DNA of 64,000 bases from Asterella californica (lineage: Eukaryota > Streptophyta > Marchantiopsida > Marchantiales > Aytoniaceae). Position 1 is the stretch's first letter, and each line of letters starts with the position of its first letter. The notes beneath the pieces were generated by a model. It did no database searches, had not been told where the DNA came from, and was given only the letters and a program-made list of their open reading frames with translations. The position numbers were made by a program, and so were the translations under genes. Positions 10,650-21,262 of the stretch are shown in pieces. The stretch is from positions 1,473,501 through 1,537,500 of the forward strand of contig JAYKYS010000001.1 of NCBI GenBank assembly GCA_036924285.1, in the 5' to 3' direction.

Positions 10650-13600
10650 TTGAGTAAAGTATACGCCCATACCCAAATGTGTGATGGATGATGACAGAAT
10701 GAGAACAGGTGAGCAAAATCGTTGTATAAATGTGAAGTGCACCTAATGGACGATGTGGTCGAGTCTGTCCGCAGCAAGTGCGGGTTCCTCCTTGCGTTGG
10801 TTCCTACACACGAGCTTTTCCGTATCACTTTCTCTCAATCAACTCACAATGAGTGATTTGGTTATCCCACCATAAAAATATAACCAACATCAGAACAACA
10901 TAAGAAATGTCATCGAAAACTGGTTTAAGATTAAAGGTAATGAATATCAACTAGTCGAAATTCTTTTTTTGCGTAGGAAGAAACCCACTATACTATAAAC
11001 ATGAATCTCAATAAACTTCAGGTGCTTTCATGACTTTCTCTGTAATGTATTTCCTTTAAGTATTTCACACGATGATTTGGGACAACTACGGTCCAAATCT
11101 TCTATAGGAAGGAGATGTGAATCTGAAGCAATTTTAACTTTGACCTCCTACTAATGTGGTCTGTACAGAACTGTACTGGGCTCCAGCCAAGCAGACCTTT
11201 CGTCACAGAAGAAGGTGAGACGGACTCCGCCTACTAACTAGAGCCAAGAAATGTGTAGGATGCCAGTTCAGTAAATGGCTGTCGATAGTTAATGAGCAGG
11301 TGACACTAACATCACAGTCAGAGCTTGGACCGTGACCTGCTCGAAATCCTAGAAGGGCTTTCTTCGTCTTACCCGGCCAGCACAGCACAGTGATGGTAAC
11401 CATGGACTCCTCCGTTTCACATAATGGCACGGCTCGAAGGTCTTGGTGGCGAGCTTTGGCTCTGATCATGATCTTGCAACTTGTTCTTAACTAGAGAACA
11501 TGACCTCCAAAGGGTTATTGACCACCAACTGTAGTTTAATTGCTGAGTACTGGTAGTTGGTCTACCCCTGGACCGAATTCTGTTCAAGGAGGCCGTAAGA
11601 GGGAGCTGCAGCTAGCCAAAGACTCCAAAGAGATGAGGTCTTCGCGAACAGGTCAGCAGAGATGTAATCCAAAACTTGTCAGCTCTAAAACCAAATTCCT
11701 ATGTTGCTGAGTTTCCAGTAGAAGTGCCCGGGCTGGAGGTCTAGTATTTGACTTCTTAACTGCTGAATATTTTACGTAAATTCTCACAACTCAGCTTCAA
11801 AGGCATTTGGAGCTTAAGGATCCAGTCGGCTACGTTTGTTCGGCAACTTCGGCTTGGCCTTGAGGCAACAGGGTAAGTTAAGTGGCACATCCCCCACTCA
11901 CATACTTGTGCAAAACACAGCAAAGTCGTGAGAGTTTCTTGACAATCTGCTCTTCTTCACTGCACTGACTGCACGTTCAGTCTTCTCTTCGGTACTGAGA
12001 AGTTCACCCTACCAGTCTGAACAGCTGCAGCAGAGAGTCAATCTCTGCACTATCCAACAGCGCTTAGATCGCTGCGCCGACATTGACGTTTTTCTATTCG
12101 ACTGTCCATTTATCCAATATTCCTTCCATCTGCCCTCACGCGCATGTGGAGAACATCAGTCTGCACTCCCCAACCCCACAGATGAGACTTCAACGGACCG
12201 ATGACAATTTTCTAGAGTTTTTAGATGCTTGGTCTGGAACCTGGCGACAACCGAAACTCTGCCATTTCAAGTCGCAATTGTAGAGAAAGCACCAAGTATA
12301 CGGTTCGCAAGGAGATGGAAAATCGTACTCGGGCATTTTCCGTACCCTGCATACGTTACGGCGCTCGTGGCACTCAAACGGTGGAGAGATCCGATACTCT
12401 TGCTCAAGTACTGTCCATCGTCCAGACTACAGACAGAAGACTTCCTTCATAATCAATCTCACGGGGAGGGAGCTACAGAGTACGCTATATGGAAGAGGCC
12501 TTGTGGCAACCAGGCAGGTACAGTTTACAGAGTAGTAGTACAGAGAACTCACAAAATGCGAAGGAAAGCGGCAAGAGTAAAGCGGAAAGGGCAACAACAG
12601 CAACCCTCGCTCAGTAGAGGCCAACACAAGAGTCACACAATAACGCAGCTACGGACTAGAAAGTGAAAACGAAAACGAAGGGGAAGAAACCCTTACACGC
12701 TGATGATGCTTGGAGTGGAAAAAGGCCAAGCCATGCCACGCAACGGCAACGATTAAACGCACCCGCCGAGAGATACAGAAGGTAGTAGAAAAGGCAAACT
12801 GGCAAGGCTGCACTGCAGCGGGGCGCCTTCTGCTGATTGCTTGGCCCCACACTTCCATAACGGAACCTTGTGCTGCCCGTGTCCGTGTCGCCCTTCGTCG
12901 CCTCAGCCTCTTTTCCACCCTAGCAGCAAGAGCAAGACCCTATTTTGGATCCGAACAGCGTAATAATGCACGGAGGCCCAGTCGTGGCTTCGGCGGAAAC
13001 CCAGTTCACCCTTTCAGGGCTTTTCAGCTATTTAATTCATTTCTGTATGATCAAAGTCAGGAATCGAACTTTTATTCTACTTTCATCTCCAGCCGAGCGC
13101 GACGCCCTGTGGCTGTGACTCCGTGAGCACTTGTATATTTTACACTAATTATACGGATCTTTTATTTGGCCTTTTCTACTTGGCCGTATCCGTCAGTCCT
13201 TTTACATACTTGACCACACCTTGGAACGACTGATGAGGGTATAGGAGGTTTCCTGCCACCGTGGCAAATGACATGGACAAGATTTCACGCTTTGAATACT
13301 GTAAATTTCAATAAGAATAATAATACTTTAAAGTAGCAATATAAGCGCGAACGGTTGAATAAAGTAGATAATCGATAAGAGGGACGCTTATCAGTGATAT
13401 GAGAAATATAATTAATAACACCCAAAAAGTAAATTTTACCTGACAGTAGATTTTCACTTTGCTGGTGAGGTTAAAACCCAAGTAATGTTAGGAGAAAAAT
13501 CGCCCTAATTATAAGTCTTTATGTTGTTAGTCTCACAATACACATATCATTTAGATATAGGCAGTCTCGTTAGAGTGTGATACCTGATCACCCTTCCTAT

Positions 13601-14160
13601 AACAATGGAATTTTTGCATCTCAACGAAAGGTGCACTCAACAATCTTCACCTCAACCATAAATCTGTTGCTTATAGAATGTCAAACACAGAAAAAAAAAA
13701 CATATTGAATCGTCTTTTGTGTCGTAATAAATCTATTCGAGAATCTGTTCCAGAAATACTTTCTTTAAGTAAGACGGTACAGTAGCGAGACAACGTGTAC
13801 TTGGTTTTCTTGTATACCGCATATACTGAATTCCAGTAGATGTTGTCTACTGGTCACGTCTCTAGATTCAGCCAATGAGAGTCTAGACTTCACGCTAGAG
13901 GGTTGAATTTCCGTTCTACATCTAAATTGGGGAAGTTCGTTGTAGCCTCCAGGCCTGCGCCGGGGAACACTGCACGCCGACCACGCCGGCTGTCCGGGAC
14001 GCCACGCAAGCGGCGTCCAGGGCCCCAGGCTTGTTGCAACAAGCAGCCCCTGCCATTTCTGACGAGTTCGACGTTCCATCATCCATTACCACTCAATGCG
14101 AAGAACGTGCTTCTTACTGTGGTCAACCTTCAGGTCCCTCGTTTTCTCCTACACTGTAGA
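10650..14160. other. Non-coding DNA between the TIR element and the chromovirus
   Basis: No gene is recognised. A GC-richer block (about 12080-13130) carries overlapping frames on both strands (up to 145 codons at 12229-12666 and 138 codons at 12710-13126) without known motifs. It could be an unrecognised exon or promoter region. The flanks are AT-rich. Confidence 0.35.
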
Positions 14161-15097
14161 TGTAACGTTCGACCGCAGATCTCGGAATAGATTCTTTAAT
14201 CTCTAACCAATGAACTGCCGAACGTGAACCTCCCTAGAGACCTGTATATTTTATTTGTGTCTCCAGATCCAGTTCGTTAAATTATCAGTTAATGAGCACC
14301 GAGGATTTGATAACTGTTGGACGGGTTTCGAATAACCAACTAGTCTTTTGTAGGTCTCTGGTCAATCTTAGGTTGCTAAATACAGGTGGAACTATTCTAG
14401 ACCTGAGTTGCATAAAATTTGGGCAGCGCTTCCGCTACTGGTGATCAAGTCGGAACGCCAGGACCCACAAGGAGCAACCGCCAAGACTAGGAGACCTAGT
14501 AGATGCTATGAAGTAGGAAAGTACACCAGAATAGAGTCCACTCCACACAAGACGCTTCAATCCAGCTTTGGCACTCAATCCAAGCTTGCTTATCATAAAA
14601 TAGAGAAATCAAGGGCTCATATACATTACGTGACGTTCAATTGCTGACAAGGTCTCGAAGAGCTCTTGGACCGACAATCTTCCTTGTTCTAGCTACTCTC
14701 CTGTGAGAATTCCCCTCCAGAATCAGAATTTCTCCAGAAAGCTTGATTTCACTCTGAACGCTCTGATTTTGTACTCCAATGAACTAAATCTCAGATTAAC
14801 AGTCTGAACAAGACTAAAATCCCTCGGGTATCCTTAGCCTGAAACTCTTCATCCACAATATGCACTCTATAGAATCTGGTCTAAATCTCCAATCTCCAGA
14901 TTTGCTTCTCTGTTTACTGTATATCAGTGTCTGCACTCTGCTAGCCTCCTGCCTGAGAACACAAAAACTAAACCCTCGTGAGTTTTAGGGTTCGCGAACA
15001 AGGTTATATAGTCTCCTTGAGTCTTTCCTTGGACCTTGTAGCTGCCACGCAATCTTATCTAATCCTTGCCCTTCTATATTTAGTAAACGGCGTTACA
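14161..15097 (-). repeat. 3' LTR of the chromovirus
   Basis: 937 bp, same length as the copy at 20326-21262. Starts TGTAACGTTCGACC and ends AAACGGCGTTACA on the + strand. The reverse-strand TATATAACC sequence is at 15003-15011. Confidence 0.97.
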
Positions 15098-15112
15098 ATC
15101 GCCCCAATCAAG
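15098..15112 (-). other. Candidate polypurine tract for plus-strand priming
   Basis: Directly upstream of the 3' LTR on the - strand lies TTGATTGGGGCGAT. It is G-rich but short and interrupted by pyrimidines, so it is assigned by position rather than by strong composition. Confidence 0.45.
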
Positions 15113-15493
15113 AAAAAGCAGTTCTTCCACTGAACTGCGGTATCTGCAATACCACATTAGTAACAACACTTTCTCAAATCCAGAGAAATACTACCCCATC
15201 CAGGGTAAACTCTTTCTCAGAGCTATGCTCCATTACCGAGCATTCATTGAAGCTTTCGGGTGAGACAGAACCCTAGCTTCCAGGTGGTGAACTCGTCAGT
15301 TTTCTTTTATCCACCTCCTTACTATGATACACACATAGTAGCGTCAGCCTAAACCTGATTGACATCCGACAGTCATAAGAAGTCAGCAGACCACAACTCC
15401 ACCTTTAGACGAGCAGATTGGCCAGATCTACTCGGTTCCAGTGTCCTTGAAGGGCCCTTTGCATGACTCTCCTGACTCAATTCAATCCACCGC

Positions 15494-18400
15494 TTAGCTG
15501 GAAGAGACCACTGCAGATTGTCGTCTCACAAAATATCTACGCAGTGGTTCCTGAAACTTGTACAATGCTAGATCATCTAGGTACTCCCAAGCTTCACTTA
15601 CCAATCCCGGAACTCTACCTGTCCAACGACATAGGTATTGAGTAACGGGTTCTCCAGCTCCATCTGGATTCGGTGATGCTCGATGATCTACTATCTCAAT
15701 CAACTCAAGATCATCAGCTCTTGGTAATGCTTCTAACACTGGATGCCATTTCTGATATCTTCCTGGCAACGACTCTAGTTCCTCACGAAACATCTTTAAG
15801 TTAGAAACATGAATAATAGGGTGATAATGTTTCATACTAGCTGGAAAACGTAACTTATAGGTCACAGGACCTAACTTTTTCTCGATCAGGAACGGTCCTG
15901 CCCACTTTGGAAGAAGCTTCTTGGCTAAATCCACCCCTGCTGGGATTCTGAAGTTCTTGGTTCTCAACCAGACTCTCTGTCCTTCTTCGAATTGTAAATC
16001 TTGCCTACCACGGTTTGCATACTTAGCATACCGTTGTTGTGCCTTCTCCATGTGTTTCTTGGCTTCTTGAAATACAATACCCTGAACACGTATGAAAGTC
16101 TCTAGATCTGGAGGATCCTGATTCGACCTTCCTGTATTTTCATGCCCCTTGGTAGCCAGAGCTATAGGAGTCCAAGGTGCATGAGAGCCCCGATAAACCA
16201 CTTCAAATGGTTTAAATCCTGTACTCGAGTGCTTGGTGTTGTTATATGTAAACTCCACCAAGTCCAAGTGCTCGCTCCAATCACTCTGATCTCGCATGAT
16301 ATAGTTTCTCAACCCTTGTTCTACTATCTGGATCGTCCTTTCCGTCTGACCATCAGTTTCAGGATGATAAGAGGAACTGAACTTGAGGGTAGTTCCGAGC
16401 CTTCGAAACAAACCCTTCCAAAAATCAGCTACAAACCTCCTATCCAGATCTGAAACAATGTCTTTAGGCATCCCATGATACTTAAAAACATATCGTATAA
16501 ACAGTTCAGCGGCACCTCTTGACGTCACTGCTTCCCTACAAGGGATGAGGTGAGCTTGCTTACTGAAACGATCTATAACAACTAACAGAGCATCAAAACC
16601 TCCTGATTCGGGTAAACCTGTGCATAAGTCCATACTTATGCTCTCCCAAGGCCCATCAGGTATTGGCAATGGCCTCAGCAACCCTGCAGGTCTCCTCCGC
16701 TCAGTTCGTTGTTGCTGACATGTCAAGCAAGTCTGCATGTACTTGATTACCTCCTCCAACATGGACGGCCAATAGAACTGCTCTTTAACTCGTTGCAATG
16801 TTCTATTTTGTCCTCCATGTCCAGCCAGTTCACAATCATGACATTCTTGCATGACGAGTGTCCTTAGAGATCCAGCTGGAACATAGACCTTGGTTTGCTT
16901 GTAAAACCAAAGGCCATTGCGAAATGAGAGATGACGTACCAATGGATCTCTCCCTTGTTGGCTGGTCCAACGTTGAGCTTGAGGATCATCTGGCAATGCT
17001 TGTCTGATTCGATCCAAAAGCTCTTCACTTGTGTCTTGGGTTGTTAACGCCTGGACACGTCTGCTTAACACATCCGCTGGAATATTTTCCTTCCCCTTTT
17101 GATACCGCCATTCGATATCAAAACGTGCAAGCTCCACTTGCCACCTCTGTTGTTTACGTGACAAACGAGGTTTACTCTGAAAGTATGTATTACCCTCACA
17201 GTCCGTTACAACAGTAACTTTGCTTGGTAACAAATAATGCTCCCAACGCTTCAAACAATGGATAATTGCGAACATCTCCTGTTCATGAGCAGGCCATTTT
17301 GCCTCAGTCTCTGAGAACTTGTGACTTTCGTAAGCCACCGGATGCTTTCCTTGCATCAACACTCCTCCAATGGCCCATTGAGAAGCATCTGTGTGAACCT
17401 CGAAAGGTTCTCCCATCTTTGGAAGAGCTAGCACGGGCATCTCTGTCAGTGCTTGTTTCAATCCTTGAAACGCTCGTTCAGCTGCTGGATTCCAAACAAC
17501 TTTGGAAGCCTTGCACAATAAGCCAAACAAAGGTGCGACTTTATGCGCATACTGATAAACAAAGCGCCGAAAATATGTGGCTAATCCAAGAAAAGATCTG
17601 AGCTCATGAACACTCTCAGGTCTCTTCCATTCAACAATGGCTCGAATCTTAGCCCTGTTAGGATGAATGCCCTGCGCATCGATCAAACATCCTAGAAACA
17701 CTACACTCTCTTGTCCAAAAGAGCACTTGCTCTTCTTGAGATAGAGTTGATGTTCTTCTAGGCGCTTAAACACCATTTCAACATCTACTAGATGCTGATC
17801 CCAAGTGGATGAGAAGATGATGATATCGTCTAGGTACACGATAACACTCTCATCCAAGAGATCTCTGAAGATCTCATTCATTAGCCTGCAGAAAGTACCA
17901 GGTGCATTGGACAATCCAAACGGCAACACTGTATACTCAAACAAGCCATACCTCGTCCTTACAGCTGTCTTTTCTTCATCACCTTCTTTGATCCGGATTT
18001 GATGATATTCAGAACGCAGATCCAGCTTGGTGAAATACCTTCCCGTGGCCAACAGATCGGTGGTTTCATCCATGAGAGGAAGAGGGTACTTGTTCTTGAC
18101 AGTAACCTTATTGAGTGCACGATAGTCCGCACACATGCGAATACCACCATCCTTCTTGGCCACGAACAACACCGGGGCAGCATAAGGTGATATACTAGGT
18201 CGTAAGATACCCTGAGCTACCAACTCTTTCAACTGAGTCTTCAGCTCTGTCAGCTCATCAAACGACATCCGTCTTGATGGCACTACAGTAGGGGTAGCCC
18301 CAGGAACCAGATCAATAGCATGATCCAAGGCTCTCCTCGGCGGAAGTCCTGTTGGTAACTGGTCCGGCATTAGGTGAGAATACCTCTCAATCAATGTCTG

Positions 18401-20275
18401 CATATCAGGATGTATGGGAAGAGCAGCAACACGTTCTTCCTCATCCGTCTCCACCTTGGGTTTAGACATCACTGCAACCCAAGCTTCGTCTACCAACTTG
18501 ATCTGCTTTCCAAACTGTCTAGCTGTGCAGATCTGAAATGCCACCTTGGCTCGTTGGAACCTACGAGCAGCATGGTTTGGCTCCTTGGGTCTCTCTTTGA
18601 TGATCAAAGGATGTGGTTGACCCAAGCCCCATTGATCCATGACAATGACATTCCCTTCTTGAACATCTAGCTTTGCCTTGGTCTCTTGTAACCAGGACCA
18701 GGACAAGATACCTTCCATCGTGTCACCTAAGCTCATAACTAAAAACTCGTGCTTCCTAGTTACCCCTCCAACAGTAACAGGAACACTCATGAGTTTTTCT
18801 GTAACGGTTGTGCTACCTTGCACAAACCTTACCAACAACGGGCTCATGATCTTGGTTCTAGTCACCCCTAAGGTCCTGACTAGTTTTTCATCCAAGACAT
18901 TCACATCTGCTCCAGTATCAATAAGTAAACAACACCGGTGGTTTCCTATTTTCACTTCAATCCACGGCAGAAAATCCCCATGCTCTACCAAATGCTCACC
19001 AGCACATACCTCTGCTTCAGTAGTCGCCTCAACTGGTTCTTCCACACTGGTTGTCTCTTCAGCTGTCAACCCACGAACATTGCTCGTTGTTGAACGTTGG
19101 GGACACTCACGAGCGATGTGACCATCTCGTCCGCATCGAAAACAGATGATCGTCCTTGAAGGTGTAGCACTGCTAGCGCCACTGCTCCTAGCACCTGAAG
19201 TCGAAGCTTGGTTGGATCCTGCATTGGATGCATAGGATCCAGTAGGTCGTGTCTGAGTAGGACCACGAGAAACTCCTTGCTGTTGAGATCCACGAGGAAA
19301 CCTCCTTCCCGCTGCACCAAATCTTCCACCACCACGTCCTCTACCACCTCTACTTTGAGAGGACGCTATCTGTCCTTGAGGATTGCGCCAAAATCCTCTA
19401 CTAGGCTCGCCACCACTTGTTCCACGCTGAAACTTGGAGGGCTGCACGGTATAGTTCCGTTCCCTAGTGTTCTCTGCTGCTTCCAGAAATGCAAACAAGT
19501 CTTGCATGTCCTCGGACTTGTGAAACATAACCCAGCTATCAAACACACTGGCATAGAAGCCCTGCAGACCTTTCTTCAAGTGAAACAACAAGTCGGTGCG
19601 ATCCACCATGTGCAAACGAGTAACCAACTCAGAAAATCGCTGGAGATACTGCCTGATACTCCCTGTCTGTCTCAGATGAATGAGCTCCAGCCGAAACTGT
19701 GTAGCTTCATCCACCGGTACCAGATGTCTTCTGAGTTCATCCTTCAGCTCCGGCCAAGTGGACATAGGAGTTGTACCGTTCAAACTCCTCATCCGCTGTT
19801 GACCTCCATACCATTCCTTAGCCTCTCCTTCCAGTCTACTAACAGCATAAGTGAACCAACTGCGCTCATCGAAATTCTCCAGGTAATTCTCCATTTCAGT
19901 AATCCATAACTCAAACCTAGAAAAGCTTTTCTCACCGTTGAAGGCTGATGGTGTCGCTGGTTCAGCCCACTTCACTTTCCGCTTGTGCCCTTCTTTGGCT
20001 GAGCTGCCTTCCGCAACATTCTCTTGCACCTTCTGTGATCCATCTTCATTCTTATCTGCTTGAGCAATATCAACTGCTTCTTCGCCTGGTAGTGCTAAAT
20101 CCTTGACTTGCTCGATTTGCAGTACAGGGACCTCCGCTTCTTTCTCTTGTGTCGCTTTTGCTTGAGTTAAATCCGCCTTAAGCACCTTGTTCTCAGCTTC
20201 TACTTGCTCAAGTCGGCCTTCCAACTTTCTCAGCAATACTTTCATCTCGTCCAACTCGGTCGACACAGCCTCCAT
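15494..20275 (-). CDS. Ty3/gypsy chromovirus gag-pol polyprotein, 1593 aa, intact
   Basis: One uninterrupted frame; ATG at 20275 lies 50 nt inside the 5' LTR. Domains in order: N-terminal coiled coil (about 5-40); gag capsid region (about 110-270); RGG-rich linker; CCHC zinc knuckle (C378, C381, H386, C391); aspartic protease with DTGA (453-456); reverse transcriptase with YLDD (814-817); RNase H (HTDAS at 951-955, TDC near 1024, ADVLS near 1067); integrase zinc finger (H1146, H1153, C1183, C1186) and catalytic D1216, D1276, E1312 with 35-residue D-E spacing; GPF module near 1460; C-terminal chromodomain (about 1526-1582). A gag-pol fusion without frameshift and a chromodomain are typical of plant chromoviruses. 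Oddities: LDLRSEYHQ and SDLDRRF differ from the usual SGYHQ and SDRDPRF. Confidence 0.97.
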   Translation of the reverse strand: MEAVSTELDEMKVLLRKLEGRLEQVEAENKVLKADLTQAKATQEKEAEVPVLQIEQVKDLALPGEEAVDIAQADKNEDGSQKVQENVAEGSSAKEGHKRKVKWAEPATPSAFNGEKSFSRFELWITEMENYLENFDERSWFTYAVSRLEGEAKEWYGGQQRMRSLNGTTPMSTWPELKDELRRHLVPVDEATQFRLELIHLRQTGSIRQYLQRFSELVTRLHMVDRTDLLFHLKKGLQGFYASVFDSWVMFHKSEDMQDLFAFLEAAENTRERNYTVQPSKFQRGTSGGEPSRGFWRNPQGQIASSQSRGGRGRGGGRFGAAGRRFPRGSQQQGVSRGPTQTRPTGSYASNAGSNQASTSGARSSGASSATPSRTIICFRCGRDGHIARECPQRSTTSNVRGLTAEETTSVEEPVEATTEAEVCAGEHLVEHGDFLPWIEVKIGNHRCCLLIDTGADVNVLDEKLVRTLGVTRTKIMSPLLVRFVQGSTTVTEKLMSVPVTVGGVTRKHEFLVMSLGDTMEGILSWSWLQETKAKLDVQEGNVIVMDQWGLGQPHPLIIKERPKEPNHAARRFQRAKVAFQICTARQFGKQIKLVDEAWVAVMSKPKVETDEEERVAALPIHPDMQTLIERYSHLMPDQLPTGLPPRRALDHAIDLVPGATPTVVPSRRMSFDELTELKTQLKELVAQGILRPSISPYAAPVLFVAKKDGGIRMCADYRALNKVTVKNKYPLPLMDETTDLLATGRYFTKLDLRSEYHQIRIKEGDEEKTAVRTRYGLFEYTVLPFGLSNAPGTFCRLMNEIFRDLLDESVIVYLDDIIIFSSTWDQHLVDVEMVFKRLEEHQLYLKKSKCSFGQESVVFLGCLIDAQGIHPNRAKIRAIVEWKRPESVHELRSFLGLATYFRRFVYQYAHKVAPLFGLLCKASKVVWNPAAERAFQGLKQALTEMPVLALPKMGEPFEVHTDASQWAIGGVLMQGKHPVAYESHKFSETEAKWPAHEQEMFAIIHCLKRWEHYLLPSKVTVVTDCEGNTYFQSKPRLSRKQQRWQVELARFDIEWRYQKGKENIPADVLSRRVQALTTQDTSEELLDRIRQALPDDPQAQRWTSQQGRDPLVRHLSFRNGLWFYKQTKVYVPAGSLRTLVMQECHDCELAGHGGQNRTLQRVKEQFYWPSMLEEVIKYMQTCLTCQQQRTERRRPAGLLRPLPIPDGPWESISMDLCTGLPESGGFDALLVVIDRFSKQAHLIPCREAVTSRGAAELFIRYVFKYHGMPKDIVSDLDRRFVADFWKGLFRRLGTTLKFSSSYHPETDGQTERTIQIVEQGLRNYIMRDQSDWSEHLDLVEFTYNNTKHSSTGFKPFEVVYRGSHAPWTPIALATKGHENTGRSNQDPPDLETFIRVQGIVFQEAKKHMEKAQQRYAKYANRGRQDLQFEEGQRVWLRTKNFRIPAGVDLAKKLLPKWAGPFLIEKKLGPVTYKLRFPASMKHYHPIIHVSNLKMFREELESLPGRYQKWHPVLEALPRADDLELIEIVDHRASPNPDGAGEPVTQYLCRWTGRVPGLVSEAWEYLDDLALYKFQEPLRRYFVRRQSAVVSSS

Positions 20276-20311
20276 TGTCGATGGTGTTTAGCAAAGACTC
20301 AACTTGAGCCT

Positions 20312-20323
20312 GCTCTGATACCA
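20312..20323 (-). other. Primer binding site for initiator tRNA-Met
   Basis: On the - strand, 2 nt inside the 5' LTR, lies TGGTATCAGAGC, which pairs with the 3' end of plant initiator methionine tRNA. It primes minus-strand DNA synthesis and is the usual primer site of plant LTR retrotransposons. Confidence 0.95.
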
Positions 20324-20325
20324 AC

Positions 20326-21262
20326 TGTAACGTTCGACCGCAGATCTCGGAACAGATTCTTTAATCTCTAACCAATGAACTGCCGAACGTGAACCTCCCT
20401 AGAGACCTGTATACTTTATTTGTGTCTCCAGATCCAGTTCGTTAAACTATCAGTTAATGAGCACCGAGGATTTGATAACTGTTGGACGGGTTTCGAATAA
20501 CCAACTAGTCTTTTGTAGGTCTCTGGTCAATCTTAGGTTGCTAAATACAGGTGGAACTATTCTAGACCTGAGTTGCATAAAATTTGGGCAGCGCTTCCGC
20601 TACTGGTGATCAAGTCGGAACGCCAGGACCCACAAGGAGCAACCGCCAAGACTAGGAGACCTAGTAGATGCTAGGAAGTAGGAAAGTACACCAGAATAGA
20701 GTCCACTCCACACAAGACGCTTCAATCCAGCTTTGGCACTCAATCCAAGCTTGCTTATCATAAAATAGAGAAATCAAGGGCTCATATACATTACGTGACG
20801 TTCAATTGCTGACAAGGTCTCGAAGAGCTCTTGGACCGACAATCTTCCTTGTTCTAGCTACTCTCCTGTGAGAATTCCCCTCCAGAATCAGAATTTCTCC
20901 AGAAAGCTTGATTTCACTCTGAACGCTCTGATTTTGTACTCCAATGAACTAAATCTCAGATTAACAGTCTGAACAAGACTAAAATCCCTCGGGTATCCTT
21001 AGCCTGAAACTCTTCATCCACAATATGCACTCTATAGAATCTGGTCTAAATCTCCAATCTCCAGATTTGCTTCTCTGTTTACTGTATATCAGTGTCTGCA
21101 CTCTGCCAGCCTCCTGCCTGAGAACACAAAAACTAAACCCCCGTGAGTTTTAGGGTTCGCGAACAAGGTTATATAGTCTCCTTGAGTCTTTCCTTGGACC
21201 TTGTAGCTGCCACGCAATCTTATCTAATCCTTGCCCTTTTATATTTAGTAAACGGCGTTACA
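20326..21262 (-). repeat. 5' LTR of the chromovirus
   Basis: 937 bp. By-eye differences from the other LTR are six transitions and one transversion (GCTAGG here, GCTATG there). It carries the promoter for the element. Confidence 0.97.
21167..21175 (-). promoter_or_regulatory. Probable TATA box of the chromovirus LTR
   Basis: TATATAACC on the - strand, about 90 nt from the outer LTR end, identical in both LTRs. Its position would give a short U3 and a long R-U5. Inferred from sequence only. Confidence 0.5.

Larger units (their letters stand above)
14161..21262 (-). mobile_element. Complete Ty3/gypsy chromovirus LTR retrotransposon
   Basis: A 7.1-kb element bounded by 937-bp LTRs with TGTAACG..CGTTACA ends, read on the - strand. 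Order on that strand: 5' LTR, initiator-Met primer site, one gag-pol frame, about 400 nt of 3' non-coding sequence, 3' LTR. The 4-bp TAGA lies on both sides (14157-14160 and 21263-21266) and is the likely target duplication. The LTRs differ at 7 of 937 sites by eye (about 99.3% identity), so the insertion is recent. The frame is open, so the element may still move. Confidence 0.97.

Noticed and set aside
12229..12666. 145-codon + strand frame in the 12-13 kb GC-richer block
   Set aside because: Highly basic, low-complexity translation with competing frames on both strands; no domain recognised.
19208..19909. 233-codon + strand frame inside the chromovirus
   Set aside because: Antisense shadow of gag in the intact polyprotein; codon pattern follows the other strand.
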